Source of the DNA: an uncultured Alistipes sp.
GTDB taxonomy: Bacteria; Bacteroidota; Bacteroidia; Bacteroidales; Rikenellaceae
Reading direction: 5' to 3'
Length of the DNA: 64,000 nucleotides
Assembly (NCBI GenBank): GCA_910583985.1
Contig: CAJTYA010000011.1
Coordinates: 28,074-92,073 of the forward strand
The stretch's first letter is position 1; every line of letters begins with the position of its first letter. Below the pieces are notes generated by a model. The model had not been told where the DNA came from and did no database searches. It saw nothing but the letters and a program-made list of their open reading frames with translations. Positions 9,410 to 17,025 of the stretch are shown here, in pieces. A program made the position numbers and the translations under genes.

Positions 9410-10606
9410 TTACCGAATACCGAGTTTGTTTTTGATATCCTTGGGCAGAGCGTCCTTGTGAAGGAGTATTCCTGTCGATTTATAGAGCAGGAACGGAACC
9501 GACGCGTAGAAATAGCCGTGATAGGCTCCGCTGTCCCCCCACGAATTCTTCACCTTGTAGAAACGGTTCCCGTTCTGGTCCTCGGCCAGTCCCATGATAA
9601 GGATGCCGTGGTCGTCCGTGGTTTCGTAATTATCGAAAGCCTCCTGACGCATCTGCTGGGTAATCGTCTTTTCGGGCAGCATGCCGTTCAGATCGAGCGT
9701 CATTTTCTTGATCTCCTCGTCGGTGAGCGCCGTCCACTTGCCCTTTTCCGAATCGCTCATCTCCTCGACCTTCGTGACGGGCACCACGGCGAAGCCCTTG
9801 TTGTAGGCGAAGCCCTTTTCGCTGACGTCCGAGGCCCAGTTGACGGCATATCCCGCTTCGAGCGCGGCGTCGACGATCCGCGCCATGTCCTCCATGGGCA
9901 CGTTGTAGGAGAGCGCCCAGTTCCAGTTGTCGGGAATTTCGAGCGCGAAGGGAGCGTAGAACGGATGATGCGTGAACGAGGTAATCATCACGTAATCGTC
10001 GTGGCGGATGCCCAGCTCTTCGGCGAAACTCTTGGGCGTGTACTCCTTGCCCTCGTAAGTGAACTTTTCGGGGCAGACGCCCAAATAGGCATCCAGAATG
10101 CCGTCGAGTCCCTTTTTCCACGACGGGGTGAGCGTCTTGTTCGGGTTCTTGACGATCGCCTCGGCATAGGCCCTGACAGCCGCATCCAGTTCGCCGTGCA
10201 CATGCCTGTCGGTGCCGTACCCCAATCCGGGATAGACCTCTTCGGGAACGATGCCGTAACGGTCGATGATATAGGTCACGTCGTTGAGCGTACCGCCGCC
10301 GCCCAGATTGGCGTTACCGTGCATGCGGATGTACTTCGCCACCTTTTCGGCATAGGCATGGCGCACGATCCACATTTCCGACAGATCGCACTCGCCCTTG
10401 CCCCGGCGCAACAGATCGCTCTCGACGAGCCCCATGCCCGAAAAGCTCCAGCAGGTGCCCGAACGGGCCTGATCCTTGACCGGCGTGACGTCGACCAGCT
10501 TCTTATCGGTAAAGCGATAGGCCTCGGTTTTCTTCTCCGCATCCTGCCCGTGGGCGACCGATGCGAGACAGCACAGCAGCGCCGTCCGCAACCAGATATT
10601 TTTCAT
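9410..10606 (-). CDS. Secreted C1-family cysteine peptidase (PepC / bleomycin hydrolase type)
   Basis: This is a papain-fold aminopeptidase of the bleomycin hydrolase family, here with an export signal, so it probably acts in the periplasm or outside. Counting from the longest possible frame (Met at 10630), the active-site Gln54, Cys60 (SGTCWSF), His341 (DDHGI) and Asn362 (KNSWG) are all present. I chose the Met at 10606 (ninth residue of that frame) because it begins a clean signal peptide, MKNIWLRTALLCCLASVAHG. The longer start also lies almost on the transcription start predicted from the TATATTTG box at 10636-10643. The chosen protein is 398 aa. The gene stands alone, 117 bases downstream of hydE, with a palindromic repeat in between. 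Confidence 0.92.
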   Translation of the reverse strand: MKNIWLRTALLCCLASVAHGQDAEKKTEAYRFTDKKLVDVTPVKDQARSGTCWSFSGMGLVESDLLRRGKGECDLSEMWIVRHAYAEKVAKYIRMHGNANLGGGGTLNDVTYIIDRYGIVPEEVYPGLGYGTDRHVHGELDAAVRAYAEAIVKNPNKTLTPSWKKGLDGILDAYLGVCPEKFTYEGKEYTPKSFAEELGIRHDDYVMITSFTHHPFYAPFALEIPDNWNWALSYNVPMEDMARIVDAALEAGYAVNWASDVSEKGFAYNKGFAVVPVTKVEEMSDSEKGKWTALTDEEIKKMTLDLNGMLPEKTITQQMRQEAFDNYETTDDHGILIMGLAEDQNGNRFYKVKNSWGDSGAYHGYFYASVPFLLYKSTGILLHKDALPKDIKNKLGIR

Positions 10607-10635
10607 ACGTTCGACAGGTTTAAAATTCATTGTGA

Positions 10636-10643
10636 CAAATATA
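10636..10643 (-). promoter_or_regulatory. Probable -7 promoter element of the C1 peptidase gene
   Basis: On the minus strand TATATTTG fits TAnnTTTG. The matching -33 position falls inside the adjacent palindromic repeat and is poor (TTCT). Its 5' leader would be about 20-25 bases if the start codon is at 10606. Confidence 0.55.
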
Positions 10644-10650
10644 CGGAGAA

Positions 10651-10719
10651 TATTCGACGAAAAGAAGAGCGAACGTCGGACGAATTCCGGTTCGCAGCCG
10701 ATTTTCTTCGAGTCGAATA
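10651..10719. repeat. Palindromic intergenic repeat, solitary copy
   Basis: A 69-bp element is bounded by a perfect 8-bp terminal inverted repeat, TATTCGAC (10651-10658) and GTCGAATA (10712-10719). It clearly resembles the repeat units at 36920-37241: the shared order is TATTCGACGAAAAGAA, a GCGAA block, CCGGTTCGC, GCCGATT, then a GAGTC-AATA end. It lies between the hydE stop codon and the promoter of the C1 peptidase gene. Confidence 0.8.
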
Positions 10720-10723
10720 GACA

Positions 10724-11743
10724 CTATTTATTCTTTTTCCCGAATCGGAGCGAATCACCCCACTCGCCCCAGCCGATCCGCTCGCAGAGCAACCGGCTGT
10801 CGATCGCCGACGACTTGTCGTCGTACAGCCGGTAGGCCTCCTTGCCCCGCCGGGGCGTGAGGTTGGGCATCACGACATTGGCCCCGCAGCGGACGGCATC
10901 CAGCCGCCCGTCCGGCGAGAGCGACGAGAGGGCCGTGGCGGCCGCGATGTTGATGTCCGGCATCGCGAGACGAAGTACGGCGATCATCTTCAAGGCCATA
11001 GCGAGCCGGTAATCCCTCTCAGGAGGAGGGCCGCAGCGTTCCACGAGAGGAGTCCCTTCCGCCTCGACATAAGGACCCATGCCGCACATGTCGATGTCCA
11101 TATCGCGCATGAAGACGATGTCGTCAGCCAGATCGGCGAGCGTCTGCCCCGGCAGACCGATCATCACGCCGGTGCCGACCTGATACCCCACGCGGCGAAG
11201 CGCCCGCAACGCCCGCAGGCGCTCTTCGTAACGGTGGAGCCCGTCATCGGGATGAATGCTCCGGTAGAGCCTTTCCGACGAACTCTCGATGCGCAGCAAG
11301 TAGCGGTGCGCGCCGGCCCGGAACCAACGGCGGTAAGTCGCCTCCGTCTGTTCGCCGAACGACAGCGTGACACCCAGCGGTGAGGCCGGAAAAAGGGACT
11401 TGATGCGAACCACCAGCGACTCGATACAGGCGATATGATCCTCCGTCGTGATTTCGCCCCCTTGCAGAACGACCGAGCCGAACCGCCGCTCACCCGCATA
11501 CCGCGCCGCGGCGATCACCTCGTCGGGCGTCAGCCGGTACCGGGCCACAGAACGGTTCTCGCGACGGATGCCGCAATACAGGCAATTTTTGCGGCAGATG
11601 TTAGAATATTCGATCAGGCCCCGCAGATAGAGCACGGGGCCTACCGTCTCGTCCCGCACGGCCGCGGCACGGGCGAAGAGCTCCTGCATGGCCTCGCCTT
11701 CGGCAGCGAGCATCCGTTCGATTTCTCTCCGGTCAATAATCAT
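10724..11743 (-). CDS. hydE: [FeFe]-hydrogenase H-cluster radical SAM maturase
   Basis: HydE is a radical S-adenosylmethionine enzyme that helps build the di-iron subcluster of [FeFe]-hydrogenase. The CxxxCxxC motif binding the 4Fe-4S cluster is at residues 50, 54 and 57 (CRKNCLYC). The family blocks VVLQGGE and IGLPGQT follow. The 339-aa length is normal. Its partners hydF and hydG and the hydrogenase itself are not in this window. The first 11 bases overlap the end of the CapA-type gene, so the two are probably cotranscribed. An assignment to the related biotin synthase or PylB families is less likely because of the CGIRRENR context after the cluster. Confidence 0.9.
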   Translation of the reverse strand: MIIDRREIERMLAAEGEAMQELFARAAAVRDETVGPVLYLRGLIEYSNICRKNCLYCGIRRENRSVARYRLTPDEVIAAARYAGERRFGSVVLQGGEITTEDHIACIESLVVRIKSLFPASPLGVTLSFGEQTEATYRRWFRAGAHRYLLRIESSSERLYRSIHPDDGLHRYEERLRALRALRRVGYQVGTGVMIGLPGQTLADLADDIVFMRDMDIDMCGMGPYVEAEGTPLVERCGPPPERDYRLAMALKMIAVLRLAMPDINIAAATALSSLSPDGRLDAVRCGANVVMPNLTPRRGKEAYRLYDDKSSAIDSRLLCERIGWGEWGDSLRFGKKNK

Positions 11744-12899
11744 ATTCTATCTCGTCGAATCCCCGGCTGTGCCTGTGCATGTGTTGGCGGGTGCGGTGAA
11801 TGAAACGGTCGAACTCGGCACGGCAGTCGGCGGGCAGCGTCTCGCGCGCATAGCTCGGAACGATGTCGTAGCGCTTGCCGGAAAGGCTGCCGCCGTCGGG
11901 CAGGATACAGGTGCGGTGGATGAGGTATTCGGGCCGGTACGTCGTGCGTCCCTCCGCATCGAGGCTCAACGTCACGCGGACCGACAGACCGCCGTCGGTA
12001 CCGGGGAAACGCTGGTTCGAAACGAAATTACCCATCGAAAAAACGGTGATCCCGCAGACGTTCCCCGTCGAATCGCACACCGTCTCCGCCGGCTGCACCA
12101 CGTGCGGATGCGAACCGATCACCAGATCGGCGCCCTGCCGGTGGAAACAGTCGGCCAGAGCACGCTGCTGACGGCTGGGCAACGTTTCGTACTCGTTCCC
12201 CCAATGGACGAACAGCACGACGTGCGTCGCGCCCTCGCCTCTCGCCCGCAGGATGTCCTCGGCGCTGCGCAGCGTGTCGATCCCGTTCACCGCCGTTCCG
12301 GAGGGGACGGGCAGGCCGTTGGTCCCGTAAGTGTAATTGAACAGGGCAACGCGCAGGCCGTTCTTTTCGAGCCGCAACGGAGCGCGCACGAGCGCGGCGG
12401 ACGTATCGGCATAAGCGCCCGTATGCCGCAGCCCGGCCTTGTCCAAGGCCCCGATCGTCGCCCGAATCCCTTCCGCTCCCCGGTCGCAGATATGGTTGTT
12501 GGCCAGCGCGACGGCATCCGCTCCCGCCCGACGCAGCGCGACGGCCAGCGTTTCGGGCGCGCGGAAGCGGGGATAGCCCGAATAGGGCGCTTCGCCGAGC
12601 GTGGTTTCGAGATTGACGACGACGAAATCGGCGCTCGCGAAAAAATTGCGGAGCCGGGAAAAGCAGGAAGTGTAGTCGAACGAGCCGTCGCGTCGGGCGG
12701 CGGCCTGCACCTGAGGCAGATGCTGCATCAGATCGCCGGTAAAAACGAGCGTCAGCTCTCTCGGCCCCGCCGCGCTGTCGGTCGGCGCGACGGCCGGCGC
12801 CGCGGCGGGACGCCTCAGGTGCAGATACGACAGGACCGAGGCGCAGAGAACCGCGAGCACGACCCCGCTGCACAGGAATACGACCGACCGTTTGCTCAT
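11733..12899 (-). CDS. CapA-type metallophosphatase-like membrane protein
   Basis: This protein belongs to the CapA/PgsA family (PGA_cap domain), a calcineurin-like fold whose best-known members act in poly-gamma-glutamate capsule formation; most members are uncharacterised. From the Met at 12899 it is 388 aa, with an N-terminal membrane anchor at about residues 5-26. The domain starts with LVFTGDLMQHLPQ and includes VVNLETTLGE, NNHICDRG and SHPHVVQP, which hold the expected metal-ligand positions. An upstream in-frame Met at 12974 is rejected because it would read through the divergent tatD promoter. The gene overlaps hydE by 11 bases. No capBC-like genes are nearby, so a capsule role is not supported here. 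Confidence 0.85.
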   Translation of the reverse strand: MSKRSVVFLCSGVVLAVLCASVLSYLHLRRPAAAPAVAPTDSAAGPRELTLVFTGDLMQHLPQVQAAARRDGSFDYTSCFSRLRNFFASADFVVVNLETTLGEAPYSGYPRFRAPETLAVALRRAGADAVALANNHICDRGAEGIRATIGALDKAGLRHTGAYADTSAALVRAPLRLEKNGLRVALFNYTYGTNGLPVPSGTAVNGIDTLRSAEDILRARGEGATHVVLFVHWGNEYETLPSRQQRALADCFHRQGADLVIGSHPHVVQPAETVCDSTGNVCGITVFSMGNFVSNQRFPGTDGGLSVRVTLSLDAEGRTTYRPEYLIHRTCILPDGGSLSGKRYDIVPSYARETLPADCRAEFDRFIHRTRQHMHRHSRGFDEIEYDY

Positions 12900-12921
12900 T
12901 TTGCTCCGTTTGTTATCTTTG
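12891..12921 (+). promoter_or_regulatory. Consensus promoter for tatD-like gene and tcdA
   Basis: TTTG (12891-12894), 19 bases, then TATCTTTG (12914-12921) is an exact Bacteroidota consensus match. The -33 element overlaps the first codons of the divergent CapA-type gene. Transcription would start near 12928, downstream of the most upstream ATG of the tatD-like frame. Confidence 0.85.
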
Positions 12922-12951
12922 CGACACACAAAGCTAAACATTTTTTCCGAC

Positions 12952-13584
12952 GTGACCCCGCATCCGATCGACATTCACACGCACCGGCCGACAGCCGGCA
13001 CTGCAGCGCTTTTTTCGGTGCGCATCGGCCGGGACGCCGCACCGCCCGCCGGCGTCAGGTTCTCGGCCGGCATCCATCCGTGGGATGCGGAGCGAGCCTG
13101 CGAAAGCTGGCTGGAGACGATCCGCACGATGAAGCCGGACGCCATCGGCGAAACGGGGCTCGACCGGGCCGCCCGCGTCGACGGCACCCTGCAACGGGAA
13201 TGGTTCGTGCGCCAGCGGGAACTGGCCCGGCAGATGCGGCTGCCGCTCGTCGTCCACTGCGTCAGGGCCTACGAGGAACTGCTCCCGCTGTTGAAGGACT
13301 TCCCGCAGCCGGTCGTTTTCCACGGGTTCACAGGCTCGGCGCAACTGGCCCGAAGGCTGACCGACCGGGGGTTCAGTCTCTCGTTCGGCGAGGCCGTTTT
13401 CCGGTCGCCGAAAACGCGCGACGCGCTGGCCTCCGTTCCCGGCGACAGGCTTTTTTTAGAAACCGACTGCAGCCCGCTGCCCATCGAAGCGATCTATGCG
13501 GAAGCGGCCGCGATAAGAGGCACGACGACGGAAAGACTGCAAGAGGAAATCGAAACCAACTTCACGAAAATTTTCGGACGATGA
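12952..13584 (+). CDS. TatD-family metal-dependent hydrolase, GTG start
   Basis: TatD-like proteins are metal-dependent nucleases or hydrolases of the amidohydrolase superfamily. From the GTG at 12952 the protein is 210 aa. The metal ligands expected of the family are visible: HTH at residues 9-11, Glu in AIGETGLD, His in LVVHCVRA, His in VFHGFTGS and Asp in LETDCSP. It is shorter than typical TatD (about 260 aa), as are many Bacteroidota members. I chose the GTG because the upstream ATG at 12892 lies inside the promoter. The gene ends in an ATGA overlap with tcdA. Confidence 0.87.
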   Translation: MTPHPIDIHTHRPTAGTAALFSVRIGRDAAPPAGVRFSAGIHPWDAERACESWLETIRTMKPDAIGETGLDRAARVDGTLQREWFVRQRELARQMRLPLVVHCVRAYEELLPLLKDFPQPVVFHGFTGSAQLARRLTDRGFSLSFGEAVFRSPKTRDALASVPGDRLFLETDCSPLPIEAIYAEAAAIRGTTTERLQEEIETNFTKIFGR

Positions 13585-14297
13585 ACGAGTGGTGCGAAAG
13601 AACCGAACTGCTGCTGGGCCCCGACAATATGCAGAGACTGGCCTCGGCCCGCGTACTGGTCGTGGGACTGGGCGGCGTGGGAGCCTATGCCGCCGAAATG
13701 ATCGCTCGCAGCGGCGTGGGCACGATGACCGTCGCCGACGCGGACTGCGTATCGGTCAGCAACATCAACCGCCAGCTTCCGGCCCTGCACAGCACCGTGG
13801 GGCGATCCAAAGCCGACGTCATGGCCCGGAGGCTGCGGGACATCCATCCCGATCTGCACCTGACCGTAGTCCCGGAATACATCCGCGACGAGGCGACCGA
13901 CCGCCTGCTCGACAGCGGTTTCGACTACGTCGTGGACGCCATCGACACGCTCTCGCCCAAGGTAGCTCTCATCAAAGGGTGCCTCGACAGGGGCATTCCG
14001 CTCGTCAGTTCGATGGGCGCCGGAGCCAAAACGGACCCCACCCTGTTGGAAATCAAGGATATTTCGAAATCGCACCACTGCCCGCTGGCCCACATGCTCC
14101 GCAAACGGCTCCACAAGTTGGGCATCCGTTCGGGATTCCGGGTCGTCTTCTCGCCCGAACCGGTCCGCGAAGGAGCGATGATCCTGTGCGAGGAAACCAA
14201 TAAAAAATCGAACGTCGGCACGATCTCCTACATGCCCGCCCTGTTCGGCTGCCATTGCGCCTCGGTCGTCATCCGGGGCCTGATCGGAGAGTTGTAA
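13581..14297 (+). CDS. tcdA: tRNA threonylcarbamoyladenosine dehydratase
   Basis: TcdA is an E1-like ThiF/MoeB-family enzyme that uses ATP to cyclise t6A37 of tRNA to ct6A. The 238-aa protein shows the nucleotide-binding VVGLGGVGAYAAEMIARSG, the D-x-D-x-V block DADCVSVSNINRQ with the adenylation Arg, and VVDAIDTLSPK. MoeB-type CxxC zinc motifs are absent, as in TcdA. The start Met overlaps the stop of the tatD-like gene (ATGA at 13581-13584), indicating translational coupling. The frame is open far upstream of this Met, but only in the antisense of other genes. Confidence 0.93.
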   Translation: MNEWCERTELLLGPDNMQRLASARVLVVGLGGVGAYAAEMIARSGVGTMTVADADCVSVSNINRQLPALHSTVGRSKADVMARRLRDIHPDLHLTVVPEYIRDEATDRLLDSGFDYVVDAIDTLSPKVALIKGCLDRGIPLVSSMGAGAKTDPTLLEIKDISKSHHCPLAHMLRKRLHKLGIRSGFRVVFSPEPVREGAMILCEETNKKSNVGTISYMPALFGCHCASVVIRGLIGEL

Positions 14298-14583
14298 GGC
14301 TCTTTTTCCGGACCTCGCCGCCGTGCCGATAACGCACGACGCCTCTTCCCGGACGTTCCGCGCCCGGCTCGCTCCGGCCTCCCGGACTTCACCGGACAAG
14401 TCTTCCTTTCGAAAAACAGGATGTCCGGCGTCGGGACCCTCTACCGAAAACCGGTCGGTTCGGACCGGACCGGGGACATCCGCCGCCGAGGTCTCGCCGA
14501 ACCGGACGGCTCCGCCTTTCCCCGGCACCGCACGACGGGGCAGCGTCCGTCCGCAGCGACGGGAAAACGCCCGCCCCGCCGAC

Positions 14584-15333
14584 TTACCGATCCTTTCCCA
14601 GCGAACCCATATCCGAGACACGGACCCTCACTTCGGAAGGTTCGCCCCGGTAGGTCATCCGGCCCATATCGGAGACCTCGCCGTCGAGCACGCCTTTCAC
14701 GCGGAGCCGGCACTTGCCCATATCCTCCACCCGGCAGCAGGCATCGCCGACGACCGCAGCGCCGAGCTCCGCCCAGCTCATGTCCTCGACCTTCCCGTCG
14801 AAACGGGCCGCCTCGCCCCGGACGGTCAGCTTCGACATATCGTCGAGCTTCGCCCTCAACGTCCCCACGCGAAGGGAATCTATCGACAGGGCGGCCATAT
14901 CCTTCAGAGTGACGGTCATCTCCGAGGGCTCCATCGCACAGCTCACCCCGACGACAGCCTTGCCCGACAGCTCGATGTCCGAGAGCGAACGCGGCACGGT
15001 CAGTTCGATGAGCACGGGCTGTTCCTCCGGAAAATGCAAATCGTCCCTGTCGGAGCCGACGGACAGCCGGCCGCCGGACGACTTCATTTCGATCAGGGCC
15101 AACTGGTTTTCGAAACCGGTTATCGTATACGACCAGCCGGTTCCCCGAACGATTTCGACGCGGACGGGCACGTCGACCGAAAGCCGGTCGTAGTCCGCAA
15201 AGGAACCGCTCCGCGCGATTCGGGCACCCTGTCCCTCGACCACATCTTTGCTCCACCCCGTTCCCACGGCCAGACACCCAGGCAGCAGGCAACAGCATGC
15301 GACACATTGCAAAAATTTTACGAATCCATTCAT
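14584..15333 (-). CDS. GIN-domain (DUF2807) lipoprotein
   Basis: This is a 249-aa exported lipoprotein. The signal ends in LLPGC with the lipidated Cys at residue 20. The rest is a beta-helix-like GIN domain, described in databases as a putative adhesin head; its role is not proven. The sequence is a run of short strands with repeated D-M or V-S-D-M turns (VEDMSWAEL, VEDMGKCRL, VSDMGRMTY, VSDMGSLG). Such proteins in Bacteroidota are usually surface or periplasmic. A second GIN-domain gene lies at 30602-31282. The C-terminal GIN ladder is intact and nothing suggests truncation. Confidence 0.85.
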   Translation of the reverse strand: MNGFVKFLQCVACCCLLPGCLAVGTGWSKDVVEGQGARIARSGSFADYDRLSVDVPVRVEIVRGTGWSYTITGFENQLALIEMKSSGGRLSVGSDRDDLHFPEEQPVLIELTVPRSLSDIELSGKAVVGVSCAMEPSEMTVTLKDMAALSIDSLRVGTLRAKLDDMSKLTVRGEAARFDGKVEDMSWAELGAAVVGDACCRVEDMGKCRLRVKGVLDGEVSDMGRMTYRGEPSEVRVRVSDMGSLGKDR

Positions 15334-15388
15334 ATCGTCTCGTTTTCGTTTGTCCGAAAATTAAAAAAATAATTCCGTGCAAAAAAAG

Positions 15389-15414
15389 AAAAAGAGGCCG
15401 CCGGGCCTCTTTTT
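15389..15414 (-). terminator. Terminator of gpmI
   Basis: An 11-bp stem (AAAAAGAGGCC at 15389-15399, complement at 15404-15414) closes a 4-base loop. It is flanked by A and T runs, so it could work in both directions. It lies 32 bases past the gpmI stop. Confidence 0.88.
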
Positions 15415-15445
15415 CATCTTTTTCATCGCGTTTCGAACGCACGTT

Positions 15446-16969
15446 TCAGAGTTCGATCAACGCCTCGCCGGTCATTTCCTCCGGCTGCGGCAGGCCCATG
15501 AGCCTGAGCACAGTAGGCGCCACGTCGGCCAGCACGCCGTTGCGGACGCTCTTCACCCGGTCCGAAACGACGATGATCGGCACGGGATTGAGCGAATGGG
15601 CCGTATTGGGCGTACCGTCCTCGTTCTCAGCATGATCGGCATTGCCGTGGTCGGCGATGACGACGACTTCGTACCCGTTGGCCTTGGCCGCTTCGACCAC
15701 ATCGTGCACGCACGCATCGACGGCCTTGACGGCCTTGACGATCGCTTCGTAGACGCCGGTGTGACCCACCATGTCGCCGTTGGCGAAATTCAGGCAGATG
15801 AAATCGAATTTCCGTTTGCCGAGTTCGGCCACGAGCGCGTCCTTCACTTCGTAGGCGCTCATTTCGGGCTGAAGGTCGTAAGTGGCGACCTTGGGCGAAG
15901 GAATCAGAATACGTTCCTCACCGGCGAAAGTCTCCTCGCGGCCACCGTTCAGAAAGAACGTCACGTGGGCATACTTCTCGGTTTCGGCGATACGGAGCTG
16001 GCTCAGGCCGTTTTTCGACACGTATTCGCCGATCGTGTTGACGACGTTTTCCTTATCGAACAGAATGTGCAGGCCCTCGAACTTGGCGTCGTAGGGCGTC
16101 ATGCAGCAATAGTAGAGCGGCAGCGTCTTCATCCCCTCTTCGGGCATGTCCTGCTGCGTCAGCACGACGGTCAGTTCCTTGGCCCGGTCGTTACGGAAAT
16201 TGAAGAATACGACCATGTCGCCTTCGCGGATCGTGCCGATCGGCTTTCCGTCGGCATCCACGCAGACGACCGGCTTGATGAACTCGTCGGTCACGCCCTC
16301 GTCGTAGGACTTCTGCACGGCGGCCACGGGATCGGAGGCTTTCTCGCCCTCGCCCTTCACGAGCAGATCGTAGGCCAGCTTCACGCGTTCCCAACGCTTG
16401 TCGCGATCCATCGCGTAATAGCGTCCGACGATCGAGGCGATCCGGCCCGCCGAATGTTTCAGGTGGTTCTGCAACGCCTCGATAAAGCCCTTGCCGCTCC
16501 GAGGATCGGTGTCGCGTCCGTCCATGAAACAGTGTACGAATGTCTTGTCGAGACCGTAGGCCTTCGAAATATCGCAGAGCTCGAAAAGGTGTTCCAGCGA
16601 ACTGTGCACGCCGCCGTCGGAAACCAATCCCATGAAATGCACCTGCTTGTCGTTGTCGCGGGCGTATTCGAACGCCTTCTTGATTTCGGGATTTTCGAGG
16701 ATCGAATGGTCGCGGCAGGCCCGGTTGATCTTCACGAGGTCCTGATAGACGACGCGGCCGGCCCCGATATTGAGGTGGCCCACCTCGGAATTGCCCATCT
16801 GTCCGTCGGGCAGCCCCACGTTCTCGCCGTCGGTGCGCAACTGCGCCGAGGGGTATTTCGCCTCCAGCGAGTCGATATATTCGGGCCGGGCCGTATAGAC
16901 CACATCGTCATGACCGCGGTCGCCTTTGCCCCAACCGTCCAGAATCATCAGTAATACTTTGTTCGCCAT
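15446..16969 (-). CDS. gpmI: 2,3-bisphosphoglycerate-independent phosphoglycerate mutase
   Basis: GpmI interconverts 3- and 2-phosphoglycerate in glycolysis and uses two Mn2+ ions. The 507-aa sequence begins MANKVLLMILDGWG with a metal-ligand Asp at 11, and the phosphorylated Ser61 sits in GQMGNSEVGH. FMDGRDTDPRS and the late block VVIADHGNADH (metal ligands) are also present. Length and motifs are normal for the family. It is a single-gene unit with a terminator on its 3' side; alaS lies upstream on the same strand. Confidence 0.98.
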   Translation of the reverse strand: MANKVLLMILDGWGKGDRGHDDVVYTARPEYIDSLEAKYPSAQLRTDGENVGLPDGQMGNSEVGHLNIGAGRVVYQDLVKINRACRDHSILENPEIKKAFEYARDNDKQVHFMGLVSDGGVHSSLEHLFELCDISKAYGLDKTFVHCFMDGRDTDPRSGKGFIEALQNHLKHSAGRIASIVGRYYAMDRDKRWERVKLAYDLLVKGEGEKASDPVAAVQKSYDEGVTDEFIKPVVCVDADGKPIGTIREGDMVVFFNFRNDRAKELTVVLTQQDMPEEGMKTLPLYYCCMTPYDAKFEGLHILFDKENVVNTIGEYVSKNGLSQLRIAETEKYAHVTFFLNGGREETFAGEERILIPSPKVATYDLQPEMSAYEVKDALVAELGKRKFDFICLNFANGDMVGHTGVYEAIVKAVKAVDACVHDVVEAAKANGYEVVVIADHGNADHAENEDGTPNTAHSLNPVPIIVVSDRVKSVRNGVLADVAPTVLRLMGLPQPEEMTGEALIEL

Positions 16970-16994
16970 AGCTTTTTCGGTTTAAAAAGCGGTC

Positions 16995-17014
16995 GTGTGC
17001 GGCCGTCCGCACAC
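16995..17014 (-). terminator. Probable terminator after alaS
   Basis: An 8-bp perfect stem (GTGTGCGG at 16995-17002, complement at 17007-17014) with a 4-base loop is followed on the minus strand, 7 bases later, by five T residues. It lies in the short gap between alaS and gpmI. Confidence 0.6.
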
Positions 17015-17025
17015 TCTCCTTGCAG

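Noticed and set aside
11688..13580. Upstream extension of the tcdA frame to 11688
   Set aside because: The frame is open, but it covers the antisense of the CapA-type gene and the tatD-like gene. TcdA homology starts at the Met at 13581.
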